Positions 8,801 to 16,133 of a DNA stretch of 64,000 bases are shown here, piece after piece. Position numbers and translations under genes: made by a program. The stretch covers positions 124,001 through 188,000 of the forward strand of contig NZ_SPQT01000006.1 in the NCBI RefSeq assembly GCF_004571025.1, written 5' to 3'. Each line of letters begins with the position of its first letter. The stretch's first letter is position 1. Below the pieces are notes generated by a model. The model had not been told where the DNA came from, did no database searches, and saw only the letters and a list, made by a program, of their open reading frames with translations. This DNA comes from Bradyrhizobium niftali (GTDB lineage Bacteria; Pseudomonadota; Alphaproteobacteria; Rhizobiales; Xanthobacteraceae).

Positions 8801-9207
8801 AACTCCTCGAACAACTCGTTTTGAAGCGTCTGCATGACCTCGGGGTCGAGCCGCTCGCTCATCGCAGTGAAGCCGCTGAGGTCGGCAAATAGCACGGTGA
8901 TGGTGCGGCGGTTCGCCTCGCTGTCGATCTTGTCCGACTGAGGTCGAAATGCGGCTTGAGCCTCCTCCGCCGGCGCGAGCGGCGGAGAGGAGGACCGGAT
9001 CGGGAGCGTCGTCGGGCTCGTCCGCGCCGATGCCTGCCCCCCGCCTGCGGGGACCTCAGCGACGAAGGCGCCGCATTTCGGGCAATAGGCGAAATCCGGC
9101 GCGCATGGAAAGCCGCAGCCAGGGCACGCGTTCGGCTGCTTCGTGCCGCACTTCGGGCAGAAGGCAAAGCCGCTCTGGACCTCTAAACCACAGCAAGAGC
9201 AGTTCAT
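5887..9207 (-). CDS. Zinc-ribbon / class III cyclase / AAA ATPase / TPR signalling protein
   Basis: A 1106-residue multidomain protein. Residues 1-50 hold two CxxC zinc ribbons (CSCCGLEV..CPKCG and CPGCGFPC..CPKCG). Residues about 100-285 are a class III cyclase with VLFADLSGFTAMSERL, VDKFIGDALLALFG and TGDTVNTAQRL, covering the metal Asps, Lys, Asn and Arg. From about 300 comes a predicted-ATPase module with Walker A GEAGIGKT and Walker B-like LLIIVEDLHWAD. The last 400 residues are TPR-like helical repeats. Proteins of this plan are known as soluble cyclase-like regulators in rhizobia; their signals are mostly unknown. It heads the minus-strand group with the redoxin pair, so redox control of cAMP, or cAMP control of the peroxidases, is a reasonable guess. 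Confidence 0.9.
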   Translation of the reverse strand: MNCSCCGLEVQSGFAFCPKCGTKQPNACPGCGFPCAPDFAYCPKCGAFVAEVPAGGGQASARTSPTTLPIRSSSPPLAPAEEAQAAFRPQSDKIDSEANRRTITVLFADLSGFTAMSERLDPEVMQTLQNELFEELTAAVQSFGGFVDKFIGDALLALFGAPAAHEDDPERAVRAALDMIDRTARLSERAKAYAGSPLLLHVGINTGHVVAGGLGAGVAKSYSVTGDTVNTAQRLQSMAAPGEVLVGPLTHRLTRHAFAYDSLGEVSLKGKMGNVLVHRLKEPLDSPRAARGLDTLGLNAPLIGRDAELARMIGSLDRACGGAAQLVRLVGEAGIGKTRLVREFVANIRDQDRFAGVAIRQAACSPLGEQSYGTLAAVLRSAYGIAQKASAREAEAKVAEALSELGLATDEADRLMPLYLHVLGLGDPNAVLRHVEPEQLRRQIFFAIRTVFERRLALSPLLIIVEDLHWADAVSLEALRFLMDRLERTRLMLLFTHRPMLELDQFGSSRISHATLRLPPLGDADGQKLLAAYFSHGWREPPGRLFSRILDRAGGNPLFLEEIIRGLIEAGTLQRDGAQWRMTSDEAAADIPASIQALLLARLDRLPHQVRRLAQEAAVIGPRFDAAALGAAATEPARVEAGLELLCDAEIVEEIAGSNSISLRTYRFTQTMLQDVIYQNLLLQRRIELHGRIGGALERLYGHEPERLEDLILLGHHFSLSASKPKGARYLRAAGDRARASYANDDAIRLYQQALAVLLTGEREPERLVLYERIADLCGAAGRRNTAEEHYQSALEGHRAIQDRIGEARILRKLGRLLWDAGKRIKAETHYAEAAKLLGGTDAPIEWAHLLQERGRLAFRTGDHVAAARWADEALGHARSVPADADEQSGLEAARAIAEALNTKGVALARLGRHQEAVREVEQSVAAAETAGLLNVACRGYTNLGVLYTIVDPAKAVEVCRRGLDVARRIGDLGFQARLLANFAVACCTFTDRCTEEGVPAAEKAIEIDRALDQREHLSVPLIVLGQIHQCHFRPDLAARCYNEAIEVANETGEPQQLFPCYDGLATLSLDRGDMPEADRYFALAQDVCARHGLDPAGLIVLPFLD

Positions 9208-9498
9208 GGGTCAAGACCTCGCGGAAGCCGCGATGGCGCATTCTACTGGACCTGCCGGACGGGCCCAGGAACCAGGCAAGCATGGCCTCGTCGCGCGGGA
9301 AGAGCAAGCGTGGTTGGTCTACCCCTTCCGTATCGGCTGTGCGAGGAAGCGATGCTGCGGGCGCACTGGCGCACCGCGCGTCGTCGGCAAGCATGGCGGC
9401 ATGCGGTGGCGCCAATTGACAGGGGCATGGCCGGGGCTACCCTGCCGAACAGAAGAACAAGAATAAGGGGGAATCGCCGTGACACCCGTCATCGCATC

Positions 9499-10749
9499 TT
9501 GAGCACATCCGCACTCGCGCCATTCCGCATCCGCAACTATCGCTTCCAGTGGCCGTCCGACCTGCTCACCTCCTGGGCGTTCGAGATCGAAACGCTGGTG
9601 CTCGGCTGGTACATCTTGGTCGAGACCGGATCGGTGCTGCTACTGACCATTCTCGCGTCGCTGCAATATGTCGGAACGCTGATTGCACCGGCGCTCGGGA
9701 TGGTCGGCGACCGCATGGGTCATCGCGATCTCCTTGTCGTGCTGCGCCTGACCTATACGGCGCTGGCCTCCACCATCATGGTCCTGGCTCTCACCGGACA
9801 CCTGGCGCCGCTCAAGGTCATGATCATCGTGACGATCATGGGCCTGATCCGCTCCTCCGATCTCGGCCTTCGCAGCGCGTTGCTCGCCGACATCATGCCG
9901 GCCGAGCAGCTGGTCAGCGCGATCAGCATGTCACGCACGACCCAGGATAGCGCCCGCATTGCCGGAGCGCTGACAGGCGCCGGCCTTTTCGCCGTGCTCG
10001 GCATTGGATTGGTTTATGCGGCAGTCGCAAGCCTCTACCTCGTGGCCGCGATTCTCATGTCCTGCCTGACCCGACCGAAAAGGACCATTGCCACGACGGA
10101 CCTGCCGGCGAGCAGCCTCGCCATTTCAAAGCTGCTCGACGAGCTGAAGGAAGGGATTGTCTATGCCTGGAATGGCCCTGGAATGGGTGCCGCGCTGTGC
10201 GTCGCCTTCCTCGCCAATCTCACCGCATTTCCCTTCACCGGCGGATTGCTGCCCTACATCGCGCGGGACATCTTTCACACCGACCAGACCGGCCTCGGTT
10301 ATCTCTCGGCGAGTTTCGCCGTCGGCTCGCTGATCGGCTCCATCACGCTCAGCCTCGTCAGCGGGCTGCGCATTGCCCGGCTTCTGATCGGCGCGACGCT
10401 GGCCTGGTACGCCATGCTGCTGGTGTTCGTCGAGATCAGGACCATGCCGGTGGCCATGGCCTGCCTTGCTCTGGCCGGCATCGCCCAGAGCATGTCGATG
10501 ATCTCCGCCGCCGTGATCCTGATGCGCACGGCGAGCGCGCATCTGCGCGGCCGCGTGATGGGTGTGCGCATGATGGTGATCTACGGCCTGCCAATCGGAT
10601 TGCTCGCAGCCGGCAGCCTGATCGACGTGATCGGCTATTCCGCGACGGGTTCGCTCTATGCCGCTGCGGGCTTCATCGCGATGACGGCGATCGCCGTGCG
10701 CTGGCGCGCCGACCTCTGGCCCGTGCACGCCCCCGCCAATGCGCGCTAG
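9499..10749 (+). CDS. MFS transporter (MFS_3/EntS-like exporter)
   Basis: An integral membrane protein of about 416 residues with 12 predicted helices, of the MFS_3 type (N-terminus ALAPFRIRNYRFQWPSDLLTSWAFEIETL, then GDRMGHRD in the loop between helices 2 and 3). Related proteins export siderophores, drugs or metabolites. The start is uncertain. A TTG at 9499 gives the N-terminus usual for the family; an ATG at 9427 is in frame but adds an Arg-rich leader. The TAG stop overlaps the stop of a decayed Crp-family 3' end on the other strand. The substrate is not predictable. Confidence 0.8.
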   Translation: MSTSALAPFRIRNYRFQWPSDLLTSWAFEIETLVLGWYILVETGSVLLLTILASLQYVGTLIAPALGMVGDRMGHRDLLVVLRLTYTALASTIMVLALTGHLAPLKVMIIVTIMGLIRSSDLGLRSALLADIMPAEQLVSAISMSRTTQDSARIAGALTGAGLFAVLGIGLVYAAVASLYLVAAILMSCLTRPKRTIATTDLPASSLAISKLLDELKEGIVYAWNGPGMGAALCVAFLANLTAFPFTGGLLPYIARDIFHTDQTGLGYLSASFAVGSLIGSITLSLVSGLRIARLLIGATLAWYAMLLVFVEIRTMPVAMACLALAGIAQSMSMISAAVILMRTASAHLRGRVMGVRMMVIYGLPIGLLAAGSLIDVIGYSATGSLYAAAGFIAMTAIAVRWRADLWPVHAPANAR

Positions 10750-10826
10750 TCCCCGTACCCGCGCAGCCGCTCGACATCGAGGATGGTAACGCCGCCACAT
10801 TCGAGGCGCAGCAGGCCTTCTTTCTG
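10746..10826 (-). pseudogene. Remnant of Crp-family regulator 3' end
   Basis: Read on the minus strand, this segment encodes QKEGLLRLECGGVTILD then VERLRGYGD and a stop. It matches the C-terminus of the intact Crp-family gene at 12253-12930 (KEGLLRLEYGGVTILD, IERLRSYGED) at about 22 of 25 residues. The DNA aligns without gaps at a constant offset of 1510 bp, roughly 75 percent identical by hand over 75 bases. It has no start and is cut off by a TGA that is also the doxX stop. It must be the scar of a second Crp-type gene or of a partial duplication. Confidence 0.75.
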
Positions 10827-11228
10827 TCAGCCTTCCGCTGATGGCGATCTCAGCGGCAGCAGCGCCTCCAGGCGGGTGTCGCGGAGATAGAGACCGCCCC
10901 ATGCAAGAACGGCCAGATACACCCCGAACAACATATGGGTGAAGAGCGGGTTGCCAATTCGGAGGTGAGCAGCAACGGTGCCGCCCATATAGGCGGTCAG
11001 AAGGATCGCGCCGAGCACAGCCGTTCGAGGGAAGGCATAGAGCGCAGTACAGACCAGAGCCACGGCGCCTAACGCTCGCGCCAACTCGGGCGAAGGCGGA
11101 TAGCCGAGCTCGGCGGTCGCCTTGATCACAACGTCCAATGGGACGAGCTTCATTCCGGCATCGAGCAGCATAAGGGCAATGACAACCCCGCTCATCACAT
11201 AGCCGGCCCCTCGTCTCGACTTGCTCAT
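10827..11228 (-). CDS. DoxX-like membrane protein
   Basis: A 133-residue protein with four predicted hydrophobic helices (GYVMSGVVIALMLLDAGMKL; LARALGAVALVCTALYAF; AVLGAILLTAYMGGTVAAHL; FGVYLAVLAWGGLYL) and the AYMGGTVAAHLRIG segment characteristic of DoxX-like proteins. Members of this superfamily are small inner-membrane proteins, some tied to thiosulfate:quinone oxidation or oxidative stress; the exact role is unknown here. The start at 11228 (MSKSRR) follows AGGG at good spacing; an ATG at 11234 is two codons upstream. It is last in a minus-strand row after the AraC regulator and the DUF4287 gene, 13 bp from the latter. Confidence 0.8.
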   Translation of the reverse strand: MSKSRRGAGYVMSGVVIALMLLDAGMKLVPLDVVIKATAELGYPPSPELARALGAVALVCTALYAFPRTAVLGAILLTAYMGGTVAAHLRIGNPLFTHMLFGVYLAVLAWGGLYLRDTRLEALLPLRSPSAEG

Positions 11229-11241
11229 CGTCATCACCCTA

Positions 11242-11457
11242 CTATTTCTCTCGCTTGAGCAGTGCAACGATCGCCATTGCATGGCCATGGCCGAGGCCGA
11301 ACTCGTCCTTTAGCGCGGCGACGATGGCGCCCGCCTTCACCCCGGCCGCCAGTCCCGTCCCGGTCGAAAAACCCCTGTCTTTCCCCCATTTGCGGAACTG
11401 GTCCGGGCTTCTGCCGGTCTTGGCCTGGATATTGTCGAGATAGGCCTGAAAACTCAC
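11242..11457 (-). CDS. DUF4287 domain protein
   Basis: A 71-residue protein beginning VSFQAYLDNIQAKTG, with FRKWGKDRGF and ending FGLGHGHAMAIVALLKREK. This is the conserved DUF4287 pattern, a small helical domain found alone or fused in many Proteobacteria. The GTG start at 11457 is preceded by GGAGG nine bases upstream, which decides it over the ATG at 11508. Its role is unknown; neighbouring DoxX and AraC genes suggest a small regulated stress or metabolism cassette. Confidence 0.8.
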   Translation of the reverse strand: MSFQAYLDNIQAKTGRSPDQFRKWGKDRGFSTGTGLAAGVKAGAIVAALKDEFGLGHGHAMAIVALLKREK

Positions 11458-11519
11458 CGCGGCACTCCTCCGGTTGTCGCTCCCACCACCGAGGCCGGAG
11501 TGAACCACGCATATCGCGG

Positions 11520-12248
11520 TCAGGACGTCGTTGTTTTGTATGAAAACGACAATTGCGGCCGCTCGCGTGCGAGGCGCGCAGGGGTCATGCCGATCAGTTG
11601 CTTTACCGAACGGGTAAGATGCGCCTGATCAAAATAGCCAGCGCTGAATGTAGCGTCGAGGACGGAGCTCCCGCTCACCAGCAATGCTGCTGCGTGACGC
11701 GCACGCTGAATTTGCTGATAGCTGCTGAACGTCATGCCCGTGACACGGCGAAAATGTCGCTGCATCGAACGCTGGCTCATCCAGTCGACGTCGCCGTCGA
11801 CCGCCGCATCGGTTGCATGGCTGCGTGCTATCACGCCCGCGCGCGCCAAGCGGGCAACGAGATTCTCCGCATTGTCGTAGCTCGGAATTTCCCAGCTCGA
11901 ATCCGAAAACAGGAAACGGCCATTGGGCAGCACCGGCAACTGGACATCTTGATGGTCGATCAATGCCGCCGTCGGTATCTGTGGCAGGTAGGTTCCCAGT
12001 CGAAAACGTATGGCGAGCCATTCGCCATCCGGCGGACATTCAATCAGAGCCCCTTGGATCACCGGCCCCCTGAGTGTCACTACCAAAAACCCCGGAAGCC
12101 TGGTAACAACCAGTTCGATGTTTCCCTCGGCCATCGAGAGAAACGAGCCACCGCTCCGGCTCCGGCTGCGCCATACGCGCTCGACGTAAGGTGAGTCCGA
12201 TTCGCGATCGTCAAATTCTATCAGCACAGGACGATCCGGAAAGCGCAT
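11520..12248 (-). CDS. AraC-family transcriptional regulator
   Basis: A 242-residue regulator. Residues about 150-235 form the double helix-turn-helix of the AraC/XylS family: SMQRHFRRVTGMTFSSYQQIQRARHAA in the first half and FSAGYFDQAHLTRSVKQLIGMTPARLAR in the second, the latter a classic signature. The N-terminal 140 residues are a divergent sensing domain similar in position to those of AraC regulators that control DoxX/DUF4287 or DUF1365-like partners. It lies 4 bp after the Crp-family gene and upstream of the DUF4287 gene, so local control of the cassette is likely. Confidence 0.85.
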   Translation of the reverse strand: MRFPDRPVLIEFDDRESDSPYVERVWRSRSRSGGSFLSMAEGNIELVVTRLPGFLVVTLRGPVIQGALIECPPDGEWLAIRFRLGTYLPQIPTAALIDHQDVQLPVLPNGRFLFSDSSWEIPSYDNAENLVARLARAGVIARSHATDAAVDGDVDWMSQRSMQRHFRRVTGMTFSSYQQIQRARHAAALLVSGSSVLDATFSAGYFDQAHLTRSVKQLIGMTPARLARERPQLSFSYKTTTS

Positions 12249-12252
12249 GTCA

Positions 12253-12930
12253 TCAGTCTTCCCCGTAGCTCCTGAGCCGCTCGATATCCAAAATCGTCAC
12301 GCCACCGTACTCCAACCGCAGCAGGCCTTCCTTCTCAAGCTTGTTCAATGCGCGGTTCGCGTTCTGGCGGGACATGCCGGACAGCGCCCCGATCTCCTCC
12401 TGGGTGATCTCCAGATGGGCGGTCGATTCCGGATAGAGGATCGGGTTGAACAGCGAGGCTATGCTGCGGGCGAGGCGCGCGGTGGCATCCAGCGTGCGGT
12501 TGACCTCGAGCATGCCGATGAACTGACCGAGCCGCTCATTGAGCTGGCGCACCAGGAAACGGTTGAAACCGACGCTGTTCTCGAACAACCACATGAAAGC
12601 GGCGCGCTCCATCAACGCGACGCGGCTGTCGCGAAGCGCGACCACGTCGTAGCGCCGCGGCTCATTCTTGAGCACGCTGCCCTCGCCGAACCAGGCCCCC
12701 GCGGTCAGCCCGGCAAGGCTCGTTTCCTTGCCGTCGCGCGAGACCCCGCCCATCCGGGCAAGACCAACGACCATGCCGGCCCAATAGTCGAACGTGTCGC
12801 CACGCATGAACACAGTCTCGCCGGTGCCGTAGGACCGCTCCGTGATCCCCGCGCGAGCGACCTCGATCTCCGCTTGCGTGAGCTCGCGCGACCAGGCGGC
12901 GATGCGCTTCAGTTGATCCTCTGAAATCAT
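12253..12930 (-). CDS. Crp/Fnr-family transcriptional regulator
   Basis: A 225-residue protein with an N-terminal cyclic-nucleotide-binding-like beta-roll (TGETVFMRGDTFDYWAGMVVGLARMG; WFGEGSVLKNEPRRYDVVALRDSRVA), a long dimer helix and a C-terminal winged HTH (EITQEEIGALSGMSRQNANR, then ALNKLEKEGLLRLEYGG). There are no cysteines arranged as in Fnr, so it is not an oxygen-sensing Fe-S type. It is divergent from the ABC importer operon across a 335-bp gap with a perfect dyad 40-55 bp upstream of its own start, so autoregulation and control of the importer are both plausible. cAMP from the nearby cyclases is a possible ligand (inference). Confidence 0.88.
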   Translation of the reverse strand: MISEDQLKRIAAWSRELTQAEIEVARAGITERSYGTGETVFMRGDTFDYWAGMVVGLARMGGVSRDGKETSLAGLTAGAWFGEGSVLKNEPRRYDVVALRDSRVALMERAAFMWLFENSVGFNRFLVRQLNERLGQFIGMLEVNRTLDATARLARSIASLFNPILYPESTAHLEITQEEIGALSGMSRQNANRALNKLEKEGLLRLEYGGVTILDIERLRSYGED

Positions 12931-13265
12931 GATCCCGAAGCCAGTCGCACCGTTTCGTCACTCCGTCCTCTGTTGCACTGCAACACGGCCGCTCGCCACC
13001 ATCCGACGAAAGATGAAGACCGCCACCGCCTGAAAAAACTTTGTCGCAGAATTGTCAGGCTGGAGACATTTCAAAATAGCGCTTTCCCCTATTGAGAACC
13101 ACCTCGGGCGATGCGGCTTTTGATCCCCTAGCGGGAACGAGAGCCTCACGGGTCCGGTCGAGACCAATAGCTGCATGGTCTGGCCGACACGGCCGTACTA
13201 GGATCGCCCGACAGGAACCGACGAAGAGCGCCAATCAAGCGCCATCACCGGGAGGGATTTGTTTG
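12931..13265. promoter_or_regulatory. Divergent promoter region between Crp-type gene and ABC importer
   Basis: This 335-bp non-coding gap separates divergent transcription units. It holds the dyad at 12971-12985, a second GC-rich hairpin TGGCCG-ACA-CGGCC near 13181-13194, and the ribosome-binding site GGAGGG (13251-13256) of the first ABC gene. No sigma-70 box was assigned with confidence. Confidence 0.5.
12971..12985. promoter_or_regulatory. Perfect dyad TGTTGCA-C-TGCAACA, candidate Crp-type operator
   Basis: Seven-base arms pair perfectly around one central base. The dyad is 41-55 bp upstream of the Crp-family start codon and about 280 bp upstream of the importer. The length and symmetry suit a dimeric HTH regulator. 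It is not the FixK/Fnr consensus TTGAT-N4-ATCAA. Confidence 0.45.
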
Positions 13266-14087
13266 GTGGCTACCAGTCTTGAAGTGCGCGGCGTGTCCTT
13301 GCGGTTCGGCGGCGTCCGTGCGCTGACCGATGTCGGCTTCGCCATCAGGGACGGCGAGCTGTTCTCGATCATCGGCCCCAACGGGGCCGGCAAGACCTCG
13401 ATCGTGAACTGTATTTCCGGCCGCTACAAGCCGACCGAGGGCCAGCTGTTCTATCAGGGCCGCGACATCACCGGCCTGACGCCGAACGCCCGCGCCTCGC
13501 TCGGCATCGGCCGCACCTTCCAGAACCTCGCCCTGTTCCACCACATGAGCGTGCTCGACAACATCATGGTCGGCCGCCATCACCTGTTGAAGAACAATTT
13601 CCTCACGGGCTCGCTCTACTGGCTCACCGGCGCGCGCAAGGAAGAGCTCGCGCATCGCCGCAAGGTCGAGGAGATCATCGACTTCCTCGATCTCCAGTCG
13701 GTGCGAAAGGCGCAAGCCGGCACCCTCTCCTATGGCCTGCGCAAGCGCGTCGAGCTTGCCCGCGCCATGGCGCTGGAGCCGCGCCTCATCCTCCTCGACG
13801 AGCCGATGGCCGGCATGAACTTCGAGGAGAAGGAGGACATGGCCCGCTACATCGTCGATCTCAACGAGGAGTTCGGGATGACGGTGGTGATGATCGAGCA
13901 CGACATGGGCGTGGTGATGGACATCTCTCACCGCGTCATGGTGCTGGATTTCGGCCGCAAGATCGCCGAGGGCGATCCGGGTGCGGTGCTCGCCGATCCC
14001 CACGTCAGGCGCGCCTATCTCGGCGAAGAGGACGAGGTGCTGGTCGATCCCGACGATGCTCCGCCGGCGCAGGAGAGCGCGGCATGA
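13266..14087 (+). CDS. HAAT-family ABC transporter ATP-binding protein (LivG-like)
   Basis: A 273-residue cytoplasmic ATPase with Walker A GPNGAGKT, LivG-type Q-loop region IGRTFQNLALF, an ABC signature replaced by LSYGLRKRVELARAMA, Walker B RLILLDEPMAGMN and the switch His in VVMIEHDMGVVM. It forms one of the two ATPase subunits of a branched-chain-amino-acid-type importer. The GTG at 13266 follows GGAGGG at nine bases and begins MATSLEVRGVSLRFGG; an adjacent TTG is possible. The last four bases overlap the start of the acyl-CoA ligase gene (ATGA), so translation is coupled. Confidence 0.9.
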   Translation: MATSLEVRGVSLRFGGVRALTDVGFAIRDGELFSIIGPNGAGKTSIVNCISGRYKPTEGQLFYQGRDITGLTPNARASLGIGRTFQNLALFHHMSVLDNIMVGRHHLLKNNFLTGSLYWLTGARKEELAHRRKVEEIIDFLDLQSVRKAQAGTLSYGLRKRVELARAMALEPRLILLDEPMAGMNFEEKEDMARYIVDLNEEFGMTVVMIEHDMGVVMDISHRVMVLDFGRKIAEGDPGAVLADPHVRRAYLGEEDEVLVDPDDAPPAQESAA

Positions 14088-16015
14088 TGGATTATGCAGG
14101 CCGCGTCGCGCAGGCCGATACCTATCCCAAAATGCTCCGGCTCAATGCCAGGGAGCATGGCAACGAGATCGCGCTGCGCGAAAAGGATCTCGGGCTGTGG
14201 CGTGTCTTCACCTGGAACGATTACCAGACGCGCGTGCGCGATTTCGCGCTCGGCCTCGTCGAGCTCGGCCTTGGGCGCAACGACGTCATCGGCATCATCG
14301 GCGACAACCGGCCGGACTGGGTCGCGGCGGAAATCGCCACCCACGCGATCGGCGGCCTGAGCCTCGGGCTCTACCGCGACGTGCTGGACGAAGAAGCCTC
14401 CTATCTCCTCAATTATGGCGAGGCGCAGCTCGTCTTCGCCGAGGATGAGGAGCAGGTCGACAAGCTGCTCACCCTCGCCGACCGCGTGCCTGATCTGAAG
14501 CACATCATCTATTCCGACCCGCGCGGGATGCGGAAATACGACGACCCCAGACTGCTGTCGGCGGAGAAACTCGCCGAGCTCGGCCGCGCCCGCGCTACGC
14601 GCGAACCGGGGCTTTACGACAAGCTCGTCGATGCGACCAAGGGCGAGGACGTCGCAATCCTCTGCACCACGTCGGGCACCACCTCGCATCCAAAACTCGC
14701 AATGCTCGCCGCCGGCCGCGTGCTCGGCCATTGCGCGACCTATCTTGCCTTCGACCCCAAGGGACCCGACGACGAATACGTCTCGGTGCTGCCGCTGCCG
14801 TGGATCATGGAGCAGGTCTATGTGCTGGGCAAAGGCCTCTTGTGCCGGATGAAGATCAACTTCGTCGAAGAGCCCGATACGATGATGAACGATCTGCGCG
14901 AGATCGCGCCGACGTTCGTGCTGTTTGCGCCGCGCGTCTGGGAATCGATCGCCGCCGACGTGCGCGCCAGGGTGATGGACGCCACACCCTTCAAGCAGCG
15001 CCTGTTCGATATCGGGATGAAAAGCGGTCTTGCCGCGCTCGAACAGGGCCAGCGCTCCGGCTTTGCCGACGCCGTCCTGTTCCGCGCGCTGCGCGACCGG
15101 CTCGGCTTCACCCGCCTGCGCTCGGCCGCAACCGGCGGCGCGGCGCTCGGGCCCGATACCTTCAAGTTCTTCCAGGCGATGGGCGTGCCGCTGCGCACGC
15201 TTTACGGCCAGACCGAGCTTTTGGGCGCCTACACGCTGCATCCCGAGGGCAAGGTCGACCCCGACACCACCGGCGTGCCGATGGCCGACAGCGTCGAGAT
15301 CCGCATCGACAATGCCGACGTCCACGGCGTCGGCGAGATCGTGGTGCGGCATCCCAACATGTTCCTCGGCTATTACAAGAATCCTGAGGCGAGCGTTGCC
15401 GACATCAAGGATGGCTGGATGCTGTCGGGGGATGCCGGCTATTTCAACGCCAACCGCCAGCTCGTCGTCATCGACCGCATCAAGGATCTCGCGGAAACCT
15501 CCCGCGGCGAGCGCTTCTCGCCGCAGTTCATCGAGAACAAGCTGAAATTCTCGCCCTATATCGCCGAAGCCGTGGTGCTCGGCTCGGGGCGCGACGCGCT
15601 CGCGGCGATGATCTGCATCCGCTACTCCATCATCTCGAAATGGGCGGAGAAGAACCGCCTCTCCTTCACGACCTACAGCGATCTCGCCTCGCGGCCCGAG
15701 GTCTACACGCTGCTCCAGAAGGAGGTCGAGACCGTCAACGCCACGCTGCCGCCGGCGCAGCGCATCTCGCGCTTCCTGCTGCTCTACAAGGAGCTCGACG
15801 CCGACGACGGCGAGCTCACCCGCACCCGAAAGGTACGCCGCAGCGTCATCAACGAGAAATACGCCGGCATCATCGACGCGATCTACCGCGGCGATGCCGA
15901 CATCCCCGTCGACACCGTGATCCGCTTCCAGGACGGCATCACGCAGAGGGTGCGCACCACACTGCGGGTGGTGGATCTCGGCGGGCGTGGGCATCTGGCG
16001 GAGGCTGCGGAGTGA
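14084..16015 (+). CDS. AMP-forming acyl-CoA synthetase (long-chain type)
   Basis: A 643-residue adenylate-forming ligase. The P-loop motif is TTSGTTSHPKL; the adenylate motif GQTEL appears in RTLYGQTELLGAY; the hinge region reads WMLSGDAGYFNANRQLVVIDRIKD. It activates a carboxylic acid to its CoA thioester with ATP. The length and N-terminal extension are like long-chain or bubblegum-type synthetases rather than acetyl-CoA synthetase. Its insertion between the first ATPase gene and the permeases of an importer, with ATGA coupling, argues that it activates the imported acid. The substrate (aromatic, dicarboxylic or fatty) cannot be read from the sequence. Confidence 0.9.
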   Translation: MMDYAGRVAQADTYPKMLRLNAREHGNEIALREKDLGLWRVFTWNDYQTRVRDFALGLVELGLGRNDVIGIIGDNRPDWVAAEIATHAIGGLSLGLYRDVLDEEASYLLNYGEAQLVFAEDEEQVDKLLTLADRVPDLKHIIYSDPRGMRKYDDPRLLSAEKLAELGRARATREPGLYDKLVDATKGEDVAILCTTSGTTSHPKLAMLAAGRVLGHCATYLAFDPKGPDDEYVSVLPLPWIMEQVYVLGKGLLCRMKINFVEEPDTMMNDLREIAPTFVLFAPRVWESIAADVRARVMDATPFKQRLFDIGMKSGLAALEQGQRSGFADAVLFRALRDRLGFTRLRSAATGGAALGPDTFKFFQAMGVPLRTLYGQTELLGAYTLHPEGKVDPDTTGVPMADSVEIRIDNADVHGVGEIVVRHPNMFLGYYKNPEASVADIKDGWMLSGDAGYFNANRQLVVIDRIKDLAETSRGERFSPQFIENKLKFSPYIAEAVVLGSGRDALAAMICIRYSIISKWAEKNRLSFTTYSDLASRPEVYTLLQKEVETVNATLPPAQRISRFLLLYKELDADDGELTRTRKVRRSVINEKYAGIIDAIYRGDADIPVDTVIRFQDGITQRVRTTLRVVDLGGRGHLAEAAE

Positions 16016-16026
16016 CACACGTGATC

Positions 16027-16116
16027 GTCATGCGCGGTCTCGACCCGCGCATCCATCCTCTTCCGAACAAGCTTCCGTCCATATTGATGGATTGCCGGGT
16101 CAAGCCCGGCAATGAC
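16027..16116. repeat. Dispersed palindromic repeat within ABC operon
   Basis: Begins GTCATGCGCGGTCTCGACC and ends GGTCAAGCCCGGCAATGAC, with CATCCATC and GATGGATT as inner complementary arms. This is a degenerate, imperfect palindrome of the family widespread in Bradyrhizobium intergenic regions (recalled). It sits between the ligase stop and the permease start, in the middle of an otherwise tight operon. Confidence 0.75.
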
Positions 16117-16133
16117 GAGTTGGGTCAGCCGAT

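Noticed and set aside
14015..16018. 667-codon minus-strand open frame
   Set aside because: It is antisense to the acyl-CoA synthetase. High GC removes stop codons from the complementary frame; the translation is low-complexity and unlike any family.
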